Source: BOG-224 sp963783505
GTDB taxonomy: Bacteria; Acidobacteriota; Terriglobia; Bryobacterales; Bryobacteraceae
Length of the DNA: 64,000 bases
Direction: 5' to 3'
Assembly: GCA_963783505.1 (NCBI GenBank)
Contig: CAWAOP010000041.1
Coordinates: 310,001-374,000 of the forward strand
The notes beneath the pieces were generated by a model. The model saw only the letters and a list, made by a program, of their open reading frames with translations, was not told where the DNA came from and did no database searches. The translations under genes and the position numbers were made by a program. Position 1 is the first letter of the stretch. Every line of letters begins with the position of its first letter. Of the stretch, positions 43,779 to 53,399 are shown in pieces.

Positions 43779-44743
43779 ACCAACCTCCTTACCCCGCGGC
43801 TCGGCCCCACGGGTGCGCTCCATTTTCATGCCCCCGAGGCCTCGCGGGTCAAGCTTGGTGCAATTCTATCCCAGTTCTCAGATATTAGTGCTGTTTTTTC
43901 CGTTTTATGTGTCGTCTCGCAGGTCGCCTTGAAAGCCCGCGGCGGAAAGCAGGCTCAACGGGCAGCAACTTCGTCTCTTACGCTCCAGTTGAGTCACACC
44001 CCAATTCCGATTGATTGCATTGACCTTAGCCGAAGGTCTTCGATCAGTCAGGCGTACTCTGGAACCGGAGGGAGCGTCAGTCAGTGAGAACCCAAAACCA
44101 GCGGCCGCCTGGCCCCCGCGCCATCGATATCGCCAGTCCGAGGGCGCGCCACGTGAAAATCGTCCCCTTGCCTGCCCCAACCAACCCGAACCCCCTGGGG
44201 ATACCAAACGAACCCAGGAAGTTATTGAAAACAAAGGAACCGCCCAAAAAGGAAATCGGCGGCGGACACCGGCAGGGCGCCTTCACTGCCTCACGGGGCG
44301 CCCTCTGTGCCCCGTTCGGAACGGAGCCGCGGCGACCCGCCAAAGGTAATGAGGACGCCCGTTCTGTGTATTACACCCCACCGAATTCGTCGCAGCTTGC
44401 GACCATTTCCTGGGCGTGCGCCGTTACTCGACCGTGGAGTACGCCTCCGGCGTGCCATGCCTGCGTCCATGCAGGCATGTCCGCACAAGCGGCGCCGGAT
44501 CCGCGGATGCCGCTTGGAAAAGCGGCATGGCGCGCCGGTTTGGTTGCGGCTATGCTGCTCTGTGGGGCGGCCATTCCTGGCTGCGTATCGGCCTTCCGGC
44601 CGATACACCGGCCGCAGGCCGGCGTGGCGGCGTCTTCAATGGAGCTGTGCAAGACGCGGGCCGAGCCCGTGCGTATTCTGGATGCCGCCCTTCACCAACT
44701 CAACGCCGCGCGCCGCAACAGGCCCTCGAAATCGGGGCCTACT
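43779..44743. other. Repeat-rich non-coding region
   Basis: I see no credible gene in this 965-base gap. It holds a GGGTTCG-type stretch in reverse orientation near 44200 like that at 7100-7330, a copy of the CCCGCCAAAGGTAATG repeat (44336-44358), a TGCCTGC..GCAGGCA palindrome near 44460 and a GTGGGGC palindrome (44562-44632). The open frames in it follow the high GC content. Confidence 0.55.
44562..44632. repeat. GTGGGGC-headed palindromic repeat, copy 9 (three hairpins)
   Basis: Hairpins GCGGCCA/TGGCTGC, GTATCGGCC/GGCCGATAC and ACCGGCC/GGCCGG. Aligned with 4151-4216, the changes on one side of each stem are matched on the other (ACA/TGT to CCA/TGG; ACCGGCA/TGCCGGT to ATCGGCC/GGCCGAT). Confidence 0.75.
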
Positions 44744-47700
44744 CTATCTGCTCCAGTCACACAGTGACTCGACGTAAGCGGCCGAGCCGTCGCGCAGCCA
44801 GCCGTCGAGTTGAGCTACTTCTTTGAGTTGCTGGCCGCGCATTCTCGAGACAAGCGCGTAGCGGCAGGTCCACTCGGGCAGCGCGGTCATATCGCCCCAG
44901 AGTTTTTCGAACTGGGCCACTGGGAATACGTCTTCGTGGCCTTTGCCCCAACGCTTCTTCACGTCTTTCAATGTGATGTAAGTGGGCACGCGGGAAGAGA
45001 GCGTCCGGATGGCGGCGGAGACTTTCGCGGAATCCGCAAGGTCATCCGCCGTAAGGCCGAACAGGTTTAGAAGTTGCGCAATATCGATCCAATACGTGGC
45101 GCTGTTGTAGTAGGAGAGGCGCGACTCGATCTCTTCCGTGGGAAGCGCCAGGCCCTCTACCAGACGCAGCCGGCCGTCCACGGAAGCCAGCCCCCCGCCG
45201 CGATCCTCGATCTGACGCCGGATCGCTTCGGTGGTCATCGCCGCGCCGCTCTCGATGTGCCAGCCCAGCAGGCCGGCGTCCAGGTTCGCTCCCGTGGTAT
45301 CGATGTTGTGCACCATCAGGTACTTCAATCGCGGACGCTCCGCCAGCAGCGCGGCCAGCGTTCCGTTGCGCAAAAGGTTCGGGATTTCGTACCAGTGGCC
45401 CACGGGATGAAGACACTGCGAGGGAAGATTGTCCCGGTAGTCGCTGCCTTCGCCGGTCTGCTTGGCCCACGCGATCAATGTGGCGTGGAGACTTTCGCGG
45501 ACTTTCTGTTTCTGCTCGTCGAGCGTCTGCTGCGCGGTCTCTTCCCAGGCGAAACGCAAATCGCGCTCCATCGGAATCATTCTCAGGCCGATAGCGGCGC
45601 CCGGCGAAAGGCGCAACGGGCCGGGATAACCGCAATTCGCCTCGTCGCGGAGATAGCTCTCCATCGCGGCGTTCGTGAGGTAGCTCGTGGTAATGACGTG
45701 GAGCGGCAATACCCCCGCTTCGCGGCCGGTTCTCAGGCTCTTGGCGAGATGGACTTCGACGAAGCTCCGCCGCCGCCCGCCCAAACGGCAGAACGGGTTG
45801 AGCGCTTTGACGACTCCGGCGCCCGAGGTCCAGCGGCTGCCGGCCCCTCCGGCCATCGAGACGACCGCGACCTCTCCGGCGGCCAGCGCCGTCATGCCCT
45901 TCGCGCGGTAATCCCGCAACGCCTTTTCGGTGGCCTCGAACAGTTCGCCCGGCGCCGGATCTTCGATCTTGGTGCTGGCCGGCAGGCGGTTCTGCGCCAT
46001 GCCGATGCGGCCCGCACGGAGGTCGGTTTGAATGCGCTCGTGGTGGACCGCGTCGAAGCCGTACTCCTCGAGCAGCCGCTCGAGGCTCTGCTGGCGTCCC
46101 GCGCCATCCGAGTGTTGACGGGGCAGCATCCGCTCGAACAGGCGCTCGGCCATGCCGCCGAACTCCGGGACGTGGCGGCAAGCCGAGCCGAACCGGTCGA
46201 GCTCCGCGCGCCTCCCCGCGGAAAGCAACCGCGCCTCCGCCCGGAGCAGCGCGGGGACCGTCACCGTGTAGTATTCGGGGGGCAGCAGCGCGCTTTCGCC
46301 CTCAAGCAAGCGCGCGTACGTGCCGCGCTCGTTGATGGTGAAGTTGTAGACCACCGGGTCCATGGCGAACGGCACGGCGTATTCCATGCGGCGTTTGGTC
46401 TCGCCCATGATGGCTGCCATGCGGTCTTGAGCGGCGGGCTTGGCCTGAGGCGAAAACAGAAAGCCCATGCCGCCGCCGGACATGCCTCCGAGCATCCAGA
46501 AGCCCCAGAAGTCGTCGCCCATGGCCGCCCCGGCGCGCTCGATCAAGGTGTCTGCGTACAGGTTGCCGGCCCAGGGGATGATGGTTTGAATCGGCCCGTG
46601 GAAATTTCGATCGGTCGCCGATCCGATCGCGCGGATATCTCCTCGGCGGAGGTCCGCCATGATCTCGTCCAGAATCCCGATGGCTTCGCCGCGCGCTTTC
46701 CATTCGGCTACGGAGCGCAGCAGGTACTTCTCGGTCACCATTTCGAGAATCGGCCCGACGTCCTGGGCCATGCCGCCATGCACCAGCACCAGGCTTTCCT
46801 GGAGACGTTCGCGAACGGACGGCGGGACTTCCTCCAAGGTGAAGACTTTGTGTCCCGGAAGCAGCCGTCCGCGGCTGATGCCGAACTCCGGGTCGCCTTC
46901 GGCCGCGAGCATTCCATGGATGAGCTTGATGCCGGGCCAGACGCCGCCCGAATCCTGCCATCCGCCGCCGGAACCGCCGAGCCACTCGCCGAGGATCGCG
47001 CGCGCGGCCACCAGTCGCCGGTCGCTCTCTTCCAGGCCCCCCGCAAGCGAGCGGATTTGTCCCGTGGCCCTCATGCAGGCCGAAATCAGGCAGGCGAGCA
47101 GGTTCGTGGAGACCGCCAGGCGCGAGCCCTTCGGAATGTCGTTCACTTTGCTGACGATTTCGATTCCGTGGCCGGGACGGCCGGTCAGCCGCATCAGCAG
47201 GTCCGCGAGCGGGCGCGTGGATCCCTCCATACCCGGAGGTACGATCCCCGAAGCGATGACTGCCGCTTTGAGCAGCCCCAGATAGTCGCGCGCGAAATCG
47301 AACACCTCCGCGATGGTGGAGATTTCGGCGGTAGCCTGCAGGTCCACGCTGGCAAGCCGCAGCACGGGCTGATCGATGACGCGGAAATACGCTTCCACCG
47401 GCGGCCGCGGCGCGCCGTTCGCCGAGCCCCGCACGCCGAGATCGATGGAGATATTCAATACGCGGGCGCCTTCCGGAAAGTCCATTCCCAGGAAAAAAAT
47501 GTCGCTCCAGCCGCTGTGCGTCAGGTCCATTCGCACCGGCGTGGCTTCGGCGAGGATCGGGTAGAGAAACTCCCCGGTGGGGCGCGCCAGCAACTCGGGG
47601 CGGATCCGCAAAGGGTAGTCGGAAGGATCTCCCGCGCGGAACATCCACTGATTGCCGCGCACGCTGCGCACGCTGCGCCGCACCTGGTCCGCAAGCGTCT

Positions 47701-48076
47701 GAAAGCCCAGCGCGCGGTAACCGGCCGCCAGCGCGCTGGATATGGCGGCGCTGGGACCGTTGCGGGCCTGGACCTTCAGGAAATCGTCCAGCGCCTCCTG
47801 AAAACGGCGATGGAGCAGGCACATGTAGCCGGAGTAGGGAATGGCGCCCGGCGTATCGGTCTCCGCGCGGCGTGGAATATGGAAGCGGTGAATTGCGTAA
47901 AGGAAGAACAGCGCGCGAACGCGTTCGTAGAGGTTGTCGCTGGAGCGGCGGAAGCGGTCCAGCGCGTGGCACTCTTCGAGCAAACGAGAGAGGCTGGCGT
48001 TCTCGCAGAACGAATCCAGGGAGCGGTCCCGCAACTCCGCCTCCGTCGCCGTGATAACGCGAATGAGTTCGCTCAC
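44744..48076 (-). CDS. Bifunctional GHMP sugar kinase / UDP-sugar pyrophosphorylase-like fusion
   Basis: GTG 48076 overlaps the preceding stop (GTGA) and opens an 1110-residue protein. After a helical N-terminus (~1-170) comes a GHMP-kinase region: PVRMDLTHSGWSDI (~183), SKVNDIPKGSRLAVSTNLLACL (~309) and GGGWQDSGGVWPGIK (~370). From ~735 it has a UDPGP-type nucleotidyltransferase: VVSMAGGAGSRWTSGAGVVKALNPF, LMVHNIDTTGANLD and SYYNSATYWIDI. Such a protein would phosphorylate a sugar at C1 and then couple it to a nucleotide. The order is the reverse of the known Bacteroides FKP. The sugar is unknown. It follows a GalU-like gene. Confidence 0.75.
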   Translation of the reverse strand: MSELIRVITATEAELRDRSLDSFCENASLSRLLEECHALDRFRRSSDNLYERVRALFFLYAIHRFHIPRRAETDTPGAIPYSGYMCLLHRRFQEALDDFLKVQARNGPSAAISSALAAGYRALGFQTLADQVRRSVRSVRGNQWMFRAGDPSDYPLRIRPELLARPTGEFLYPILAEATPVRMDLTHSGWSDIFFLGMDFPEGARVLNISIDLGVRGSANGAPRPPVEAYFRVIDQPVLRLASVDLQATAEISTIAEVFDFARDYLGLLKAAVIASGIVPPGMEGSTRPLADLLMRLTGRPGHGIEIVSKVNDIPKGSRLAVSTNLLACLISACMRATGQIRSLAGGLEESDRRLVAARAILGEWLGGSGGGWQDSGGVWPGIKLIHGMLAAEGDPEFGISRGRLLPGHKVFTLEEVPPSVRERLQESLVLVHGGMAQDVGPILEMVTEKYLLRSVAEWKARGEAIGILDEIMADLRRGDIRAIGSATDRNFHGPIQTIIPWAGNLYADTLIERAGAAMGDDFWGFWMLGGMSGGGMGFLFSPQAKPAAQDRMAAIMGETKRRMEYAVPFAMDPVVYNFTINERGTYARLLEGESALLPPEYYTVTVPALLRAEARLLSAGRRAELDRFGSACRHVPEFGGMAERLFERMLPRQHSDGAGRQQSLERLLEEYGFDAVHHERIQTDLRAGRIGMAQNRLPASTKIEDPAPGELFEATEKALRDYRAKGMTALAAGEVAVVSMAGGAGSRWTSGAGVVKALNPFCRLGGRRRSFVEVHLAKSLRTGREAGVLPLHVITTSYLTNAAMESYLRDEANCGYPGPLRLSPGAAIGLRMIPMERDLRFAWEETAQQTLDEQKQKVRESLHATLIAWAKQTGEGSDYRDNLPSQCLHPVGHWYEIPNLLRNGTLAALLAERPRLKYLMVHNIDTTGANLDAGLLGWHIESGAAMTTEAIRRQIEDRGGGLASVDGRLRLVEGLALPTEEIESRLSYYNSATYWIDIAQLLNLFGLTADDLADSAKVSAAIRTLSSRVPTYITLKDVKKRWGKGHEDVFPVAQFEKLWGDMTALPEWTCRYALVSRMRGQQLKEVAQLDGWLRDGSAAYVESLCDWSR

Positions 48077-48939
48077 TTCGGACTCCCGGCTAATCCGGAC
48101 GACTCTCGCACGGCGAGCGCTTCCACCAGCAGCGTCAGAATCTCCGCCTGGTCCGGTCCGCTGAGCGCCAAAGCGAACTGGGCAAGAAACAGACCATACC
48201 GTTGGCCGAGATCGTACCGGCGGTCGCTCTCTTCCACAGCCAGGTACTGAGAGCGGCGCGCCAACTCGGCCAGAGCCGGAGTGAGTAAGATCGGGCCCTC
48301 GGGGCTCTTCGCGATCCGCTCGCCAAGCAGGTCCATGACGAATGGAGTGAGAACGTGCATACCGAACAGACACAGGTAATATCCGGCGCGCAATCCGGGA
48401 GTCACCAGGCGCTGCTCGGCCTCGGTGGGCGTGGGCTTTTCGATGACCGTTTCGACGCGATACAGTCCCTGCCGGCCGGCGACGCGGCTGCCTGCCAGTG
48501 CGCCGAATCGCGGGAGGTGACGCTCGGGCGTCACGCGCACCGCCGATACGGCGCACTCTTCGGCTTCCGCCAATTTCGTCAGACGGCGCGCGCAACCGCC
48601 AGGGCCCGAGCTCACGGCAAGATGGTCCCCGACCAAGTGCAGGAAGGGTTCGTTGCCCACGGCTTCGCGGGCGCACCAGATGGCGTGTCCATAACCGCGC
48701 GGATGCGATTGCCGCAGGAAGCGCACGCGGCTGAGATGCCGGCTCACCGCCTGCGCGTATCGAGACTCGTCCCCCGGGAAGACCACCACGAAGACCTCGT
48801 CGATATCGGCTTCGAGGGCCTGTTCGACCAGGATGCCGAGAACGGATTTTTCTTCCCCGTCGCGGTCCACGAGCGTTTGCAGCGGAAGCGCCCGCTGTTT
48901 TTCGCTCGCGGCCGTAATCACCGCCTTCTTGATTTTCAT
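48073..48939 (-). CDS. GalU-like nucleotidyltransferase with a degenerate nucleotide-binding loop
   Basis: The 288-residue protein is built like UTP-glucose-1-phosphate uridylyltransferase: KIKKAVITAASEKQRALPLQTLVDRDGEEKSVLGILVEQALEADIDEVFVVV, then RQSHPRGYGHAIWCAREAVGNEPFLHLVGDHLAVSS and YRVETVIEKPTPTEAE. The usual G-x-G-T-R loop is changed to SEKQR, although the G-x-x-HA and GD motifs remain. It may be inactive, regulatory, or use another substrate. It overlaps the kinase fusion gene by four bases. A group II intron ends within about 20-50 bases upstream of its start. Confidence 0.75.
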   Translation of the reverse strand: MKIKKAVITAASEKQRALPLQTLVDRDGEEKSVLGILVEQALEADIDEVFVVVFPGDESRYAQAVSRHLSRVRFLRQSHPRGYGHAIWCAREAVGNEPFLHLVGDHLAVSSGPGGCARRLTKLAEAEECAVSAVRVTPERHLPRFGALAGSRVAGRQGLYRVETVIEKPTPTEAEQRLVTPGLRAGYYLCLFGMHVLTPFVMDLLGERIAKSPEGPILLTPALAELARRSQYLAVEESDRRYDLGQRYGLFLAQFALALSGPDQAEILTLLVEALAVRESSGLAGSPK

Positions 48940-48959
48940 TGGTAGATTATGGCGCGGTT

Positions 48960-49736
48960 CCAGCGTTACCGCTGGCCCGTTTCCATCAACCCCCTTTCAA
49001 ACCGTACGTGCGGTTTTCCCGCATACGGCTTAACGATGATCTTCTTGATGTGGCGTGCGTCCTGCCTGATCCCTTGCCCGATCCGGCCCTTCACCGGGGC
49101 GTCACTCCGGTTGTCACTACCTTCGCCGTAACCTGCCGGGTGGGGCCGAACTTGGCACACACCGATAGCCAGACAAACAAGTTGTCGCGCTTTTACAGAG
49201 GGGTTGTTGGCCGTTTCCGGCATGCCCTCACGCTTACCTCGTTGCCGACGTGACCAAAGCAGGGTCCCTTCCCTCCAGCGCGTTGTAATGCGCGCCTTCA
49301 TCAGTAGTACGGACCCCTCGGACTCCCTCCTGGCTCCGCGCGACTTCAGCCGTCCGGCCTTATACGCCCGGTCTTTGCCCGACAAGGCTGCCAGGTAGGG
49401 TCTCTCCTGTTCCGCATTGCTCTTTCCCAACGTGCCACCGCCTGAGACCCCGGAGAGGTCCAGCATCCCTTCCGGTCCGGAATGCTGTCTGTTGCCTTCG
49501 CCGTGACATGAGCGGCTCGGCCCTCCCGCACACCTTTCGGCTGATAATTTGACGAGGCTGCAGCGTTCACCTGTTGTTGCGGCCCGCTGGTTTGCTCCCC
49601 TCTGTTTCAAGGGCTTTCGACACTCCGCTCGGCGCGGGCGGATTACTCCGCTCGGCTGGAGTCTGCTACCGGGCGCTCCGGCGCTTACCCGGACAGGACT
49701 TTCACCTGCTAGAACAACGCGTCTTTCAGGACGCAC
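48960..49736 (-). mobile_element. ORF-less group II intron
   Basis: On the minus strand the element starts with GTGCG near 49736 and ends with a typical domain V: the GCCGTATGCGG-GAAA-ACCGCACGTACGG hairpin, seen at 48996-49034 in reverse. Between them are intron-like segments and a short stretch, GMPETANNPSVKARQL, matching the N-terminus of intron-encoded reverse transcriptases; the remainder of that protein is absent. A CCAGCG-GTAA-CGCTGG hairpin near 48960-48975 may be domain VI or a target terminator. The intron is about 780 bases. It could splice only with a maturase supplied in trans. Exact ends are uncertain. Confidence 0.75.
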
Positions 49737-50066
49737 CACGTAAATAGTGTAGCGCCATGGTTGCGAACGCACCCAATCGGGGTGCGCCTGGCGGCTGGGC
49801 CCGCTAGCCGATCCTGCGCGCCCGCGCGAGCGACCCGCGTCGCCTCGGGAGCGGGTGCCTCCCGTGCCATGGTATTCCAGTGGGGCAGATGCCCGCGTTC
49901 TCGCGCGCGCAGTCAAGAATCCACCTCCCGACACCGTTGCTCAAAGAGGCGCAGCGTAAAGGACATTCAACTTCTATTTTGCGGTGAGAAAGGGTGTTGG
50001 CCCATTGAAATAGGCGGGCGGCCATCGTATATTCAGGACAGGCCCACTGGCCCTTGGAGGTAACGC

Positions 50067-51931
50067 GTGTTCTACACCAGGCGATTTGGAGCACTGCTTA
50101 CCGTCACGGCCCTTGTCACGTCTGGCCTCGTTGCGCTGTTGCTGAAGCCTTGGATCGAAACACTGCTTCGCGACCGAAGACCCTTACCTCTAATCGTCGC
50201 TGCTACGGTCATCGGCACTGTACTTGTCGCGCTTGGAGTGTATTGCGTGGTCTACCTTGGTCACCTTGCGCTGATTGAGGCCACCGGCAAGCCCGAGTTG
50301 CTACGAGTGCCTCAAGCGCAGATGGAAGACCAGACTGCTGGCGAGGCTGGAGGGCCGGGCGTCATCTGAAGACGTAGAAGGTTACGTTGATCGCCTTGCC
50401 GACATCCACGTCCGGCTCTCCATTCCGCGAACTGTCGAAGAGACCTTTACCGAGCTCATCCACACCGAACGAACCGAAAAGCTAGCTTTGGAGAATGAGA
50501 AACAGGCGCTGCTTTCGAACCGCGACTTCGCCGGCATTGTCAAGGGTTTGGCCAACCGCTGGAGATCGAACGCGCTGGTTCCTATCCGGGAACCCCGTAC
50601 CCTTGATGATCCCGTTCACGGATCCATCGAGCTGGATGAGAAGTTGGCGACAGTTCTCGGTCACCCGATGGTGCAGCGATTGAACCGAGTGAGGCAGCTA
50701 TCGTTCAGCTACGCCCAATTCCCTTCTTCGACGCACTCACGCTTGTCGCACAGCTTAGGGGTGGCACGGAACGCGGAAGTAGCTCTGAGCAGGATCCTGG
50801 ACGCTGGTGTCTATTACGTTCCTGGCGACACCAGCCCGCGGGAAATGCCAGGTGAAATCATACGTAACCGCAGGGCACTGGTTCAGAAGGCCAAAATGGT
50901 CGCCCTTCTGCACGATCTTGGGCATGGGCCCTTCGGTCACGCACTGGATAACTACGTCGGGTTCGCAAATGTCCAAAAGTCCAACCCGAATCCGGACAAG
51001 ATGTACTCAGCACAGTACATCCGTAAATACCTAGCGCCGACGCTGATCCAGCTCGGATTGAACCCCGAGGAAATTGTTAGAATACTGGACCCGGCAGAAC
51101 GGTTCAGCCTCACAGGCATCGAGCCCTTAATCGGTGATATTGTTGATTCCTCTCTGGATGTCGACCGGATGGACTACCTCGTCCGTGACGCACATATGAC
51201 CGGCCTGACGATGGGCTTCACGAACGCAGATGCCCTACTTCGATCGCTACGACCCGTGCTGGAAGCAGATTTGTACACCCTGGCCTTTGACGAAACGGCT
51301 GTTGGATATATGGAGCACTTCCTGTATGCGAGAGAAGCGATGTATCGACACTGTTATGAGCACCCAAGAAAACGCGCCGCCGAGAGAATTTTTGAGCGCC
51401 TGATCCAGGATCTCGCCGAAGACGTTTCTCTTGGCGTAAGCCAGGATGACCTGTATGCGCTCACCGATGAAGAGATCCTGTGTGCGGTAACCACGTCAGG
51501 CGCGAAATTCTAGAGTGAGGCGCTGTCTGGTGGACGAACTGATGGGCGATCTTGACTACGTGACCGTACACTGTGTCGCGATCAGGAATAAGCCTGGCTC
51601 CCCCGCCAGACACTGGTTTGATGGAGCGACGATGGGCAGAACCGGGGATTTGAAGCTCCACTACATTCGCCAGCCCGCCCAGTGGGAAGAGTCAATTGCC
51701 AGCGCGTCCGTTGGAGCTGATCGAATTTCGCAGATCCAGGTGGTCGTGCCACCGCCGTCAGCCTGTATACAAAAGTCGAGTGCGGCAAGAGTTCTGATCG
51801 GAAGAGGAAGTGGGTTCCAGTGTGAAGAACTCTTCAAAGTTCTCCCACGCGCAGAGAGAATCCTAGCAGAAATGATTTCGGCCAGAGCTAGAATAACGGT
51901 GATGTGCTTCCAACCGCTTCACAGCGGCTGA
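50067..51931 (+). CDS. Membrane-anchored HD-domain phosphohydrolase, with two frameshifts
   Basis: The first frame (GTG 50067, GGAGG at 50056-50060) has two membrane helices (TVTALVTSGLVALLL and LIVAATVIGTVLVALGVYCVV). Near 50329 a surplus base shifts into the next frame, RLLARLEGRASSEDVEGYVDRL, leading to a SAMHD1/dGTPase-like HD domain: PMVQRLNRVRQLSFSYAQFP, HSRLSHSLGV, LLHDLGHGPFGHAL and IVDSSLDVDRMDYLVRDA. At 51511 another +1 shift gives AKF-RVRRCLVDELMGDLDYV to 51931. Corrected length is about 620 residues. Related hydrolases degrade dNTPs, sometimes against phage; that is inference. Could be decayed, but both shifts look like single-base insertions. Confidence 0.7.
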
Positions 51932-51954
51932 AAAAGAGCAGATAAGGCAGGCGT

Positions 51955-52338
51955 CTATGCAGGAGCTAGGGCAGGACTAGCCCAGGACGCATCAAATCCG
52001 AGCGCCTGTGCCACCTTCGCCAGTGCCAAAGGATTACCCTGCGCCTCTCTCTCCAAGATGGCTCGGCAGAGTTCCACCCCACTCGCTTGGACGTCCAGGG
52101 GGCTCCGTTTGCTTGCGTAGTCCGCGGCCAGCAGCCGGCCGAAAAATGCCTCGACATCCTCGGAATAGAAGCCACCGGGAACCCTGCGAAGGGCCACCTT
52201 CTCGACCTCTTCCAACCCTTTCTGCCTAGCCTCGAAAAACAGTTTGGACACGTCCTCGATGAGGAGGGGACTGTTAGTACTCTTAGCCTTCAAGATGGCA
52301 AACGCCATGATCGCCTCAGGGGAAATTTCCGCCGCCAT
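51955..52338 (-). CDS. Helical protein of unknown function
   Basis: ATG 52338 has GGAGG five bases before it and gives a 127-residue protein; the longer open frame to 52491 lacks support. It is mainly helical: AAEISPEAIMAFAILKAKSTNSPLLIEDVSKLFFEARQKGLEEVEKVALRRV, then PGGFYSEDVEAFFGRLLAADYASKRSPLDVQASGVELCRAILEREAQGNPLALAKVAQALGFDAS. I recognise no family. It is divergent from the XRE gene and convergent with the HD gene, and shares their lower GC content. Confidence 0.6.
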   Translation of the reverse strand: MAAEISPEAIMAFAILKAKSTNSPLLIEDVSKLFFEARQKGLEEVEKVALRRVPGGFYSEDVEAFFGRLLAADYASKRSPLDVQASGVELCRAILEREAQGNPLALAKVAQALGFDASWASPALAPA

Positions 52339-52526
52339 CGCTACCTCCATTATCGTCCCAGACTCTGCGATTCTACATCGCAATGAGCCAATCTGAGCCA
52401 AGAATCGTAAAAGTGCCCGCTTTTCTCTACGAGCATCAGTACTGGTCCTCCCCGACACCACTAAATCTGTGGGCCTCCAACGATCCGCCACACTATATTG
52501 GGTCTGGACTTTTGATTCCTATTATA

Positions 52527-52552
52527 CTAGGATTTTCCTAGTTGTCTAGGAA
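52527..52552. promoter_or_regulatory. CTAGGA operator cluster at the XRE gene start
   Basis: Three half-sites lie in 26 bases: CTAGG (52527-52531), CCTAG (52537-52541) and CTAGGA (52546-52551). The first pair is a dyad with a 5-base spacer. TATTATACT just upstream may be the -10 region. The cluster reaches into the start codon, so binding of the XRE protein would block its own transcription. The diverging gene's promoter may also be covered. Confidence 0.5.
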
Positions 52553-52907
52553 AAAACGTGCGATCAGAACGGGGCTGAACGATGTGCTCTGGGAGCGCGT
52601 CGCGGAAGCTCTTTCCCTACAACGGAAGCGGCTTCCCGATCTTTGGCGCGCACTAAAGCGAAATAAGAACACATACACCAGTTGGGTAAATGGCCGAACG
52701 ACTCCACAAGTATCTGATTTAGAAGAACTTGCCAACGCCTTGAAGGTTGACGCAGCCGATCTCCTACGCCCTGTCGGCCAGCCGCTGAAGCTGTTACCCA
52801 GACAACTTGAACTGCCCTTTGAACCGGGCGGAAAAACCGCAAAGGTACAATTGGAATGCACAGCAACCGGTGTCGTCGTGAGGATAGCGGATCGGGAGGT
52901 CGCATAG
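52542..52907 (+). CDS. XRE-family transcriptional regulator
   Basis: A 121-residue protein with a helix-turn-helix: VLWERVAEALSLQRKRLPDLWRALKRNKNTYTSWVNGRTTPQVSDLEELANALKVDAADLLRP (about residues 15-77), the cro/CI type. The C-terminal part (PRQLELPFEPGGKTAKVQLECTATGVVVRIA) is a short beta-rich region with no known fold. The start is TTG 52542, set right after an operator-like dyad. It probably controls itself and the divergent gene. Confidence 0.75.
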   Translation: MSRKKRAIRTGLNDVLWERVAEALSLQRKRLPDLWRALKRNKNTYTSWVNGRTTPQVSDLEELANALKVDAADLLRPVGQPLKLLPRQLELPFEPGGKTAKVQLECTATGVVVRIADREVA

Positions 52908-53399
52908 CCCTCGCTCACCCCTCCACCTATCGCGGCACGAAGCGCGTGGCCACTGATCGTAGCCCGTCGGCCTCATGCGCTTTCGTCTCGGCGCTCCCCG
53001 AGCCAATCTACATCGAGATGGGCGACGCGAAGGTCTTGTCGGGCGCTCCCAGCAAGTGCACCTGGCCAACCCCCATATACTGCGGGAACGCTCGAAGGGC
53101 AGGCTGGACGCCAGGCCCCATACGTCCGTCGCCGGGACCAGAATCGGGTTGGGATAGTGCATGGGCGAAAATGGGATCCCCGCGAGTCCGGCCGCCAGCC
53201 AGCGGCTCGTAACAGGCTACACCATCTCCGCGAACAGGCTGCGGCGAAGCAGCGGCGCAAAAGGCGGACACCGGACGGTGGGCGGCGACTCCTTACGTTC
53301 GCTCTCCGTTGGCGGCAAGCCACCCCATTGACGTGGTGCTTCTATGGGACTAAGATTTCGGCCGTGGACCCTTACCGGGGCCCCCAACGAGGTTCATGC
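52908..53399. other. Gap before gdhA, possibly with decayed coding DNA on the minus strand
   Basis: No intact gene is seen. On the minus strand between about 53160 and 52915, short segments in three frames read like pieces of one protein (YPNPILVPATDVWGLASSLPF, then YMGVGQVHLLGAPDKTFASP), which suggests a decayed gene that I cannot identify. The gdhA leader occupies the last ~60 bases. Confidence 0.3.

Noticed and set aside
44084..44767. A 227-codon plus-strand frame and overlapping frames between 44.0 and 44.8 kb
   Set aside because: They run through several repeats (GGGTTCG, CCCGCCAAAGG, GTGGGGC palindrome) and into the end of the minus-strand fusion gene; no protein family resemblance.
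48996..49034. Domain V hairpin first considered as a tRNA-like or terminator structure
   Set aside because: The GAAA-capped stem with CGCACGTACGG and the surrounding intron-like sequence fit group II domain V far better.
48966..49934. A 322-codon minus-strand frame over the intron
   Set aside because: It reads through the ribozyme RNA; only a short stretch resembles an intron-encoded reverse transcriptase.
53157..53399. An extended N-terminus for gdhA
   Set aside because: The frame is open upstream, but the residues are not conserved and the ATG at 53400 with GAGG before it fits the family length.
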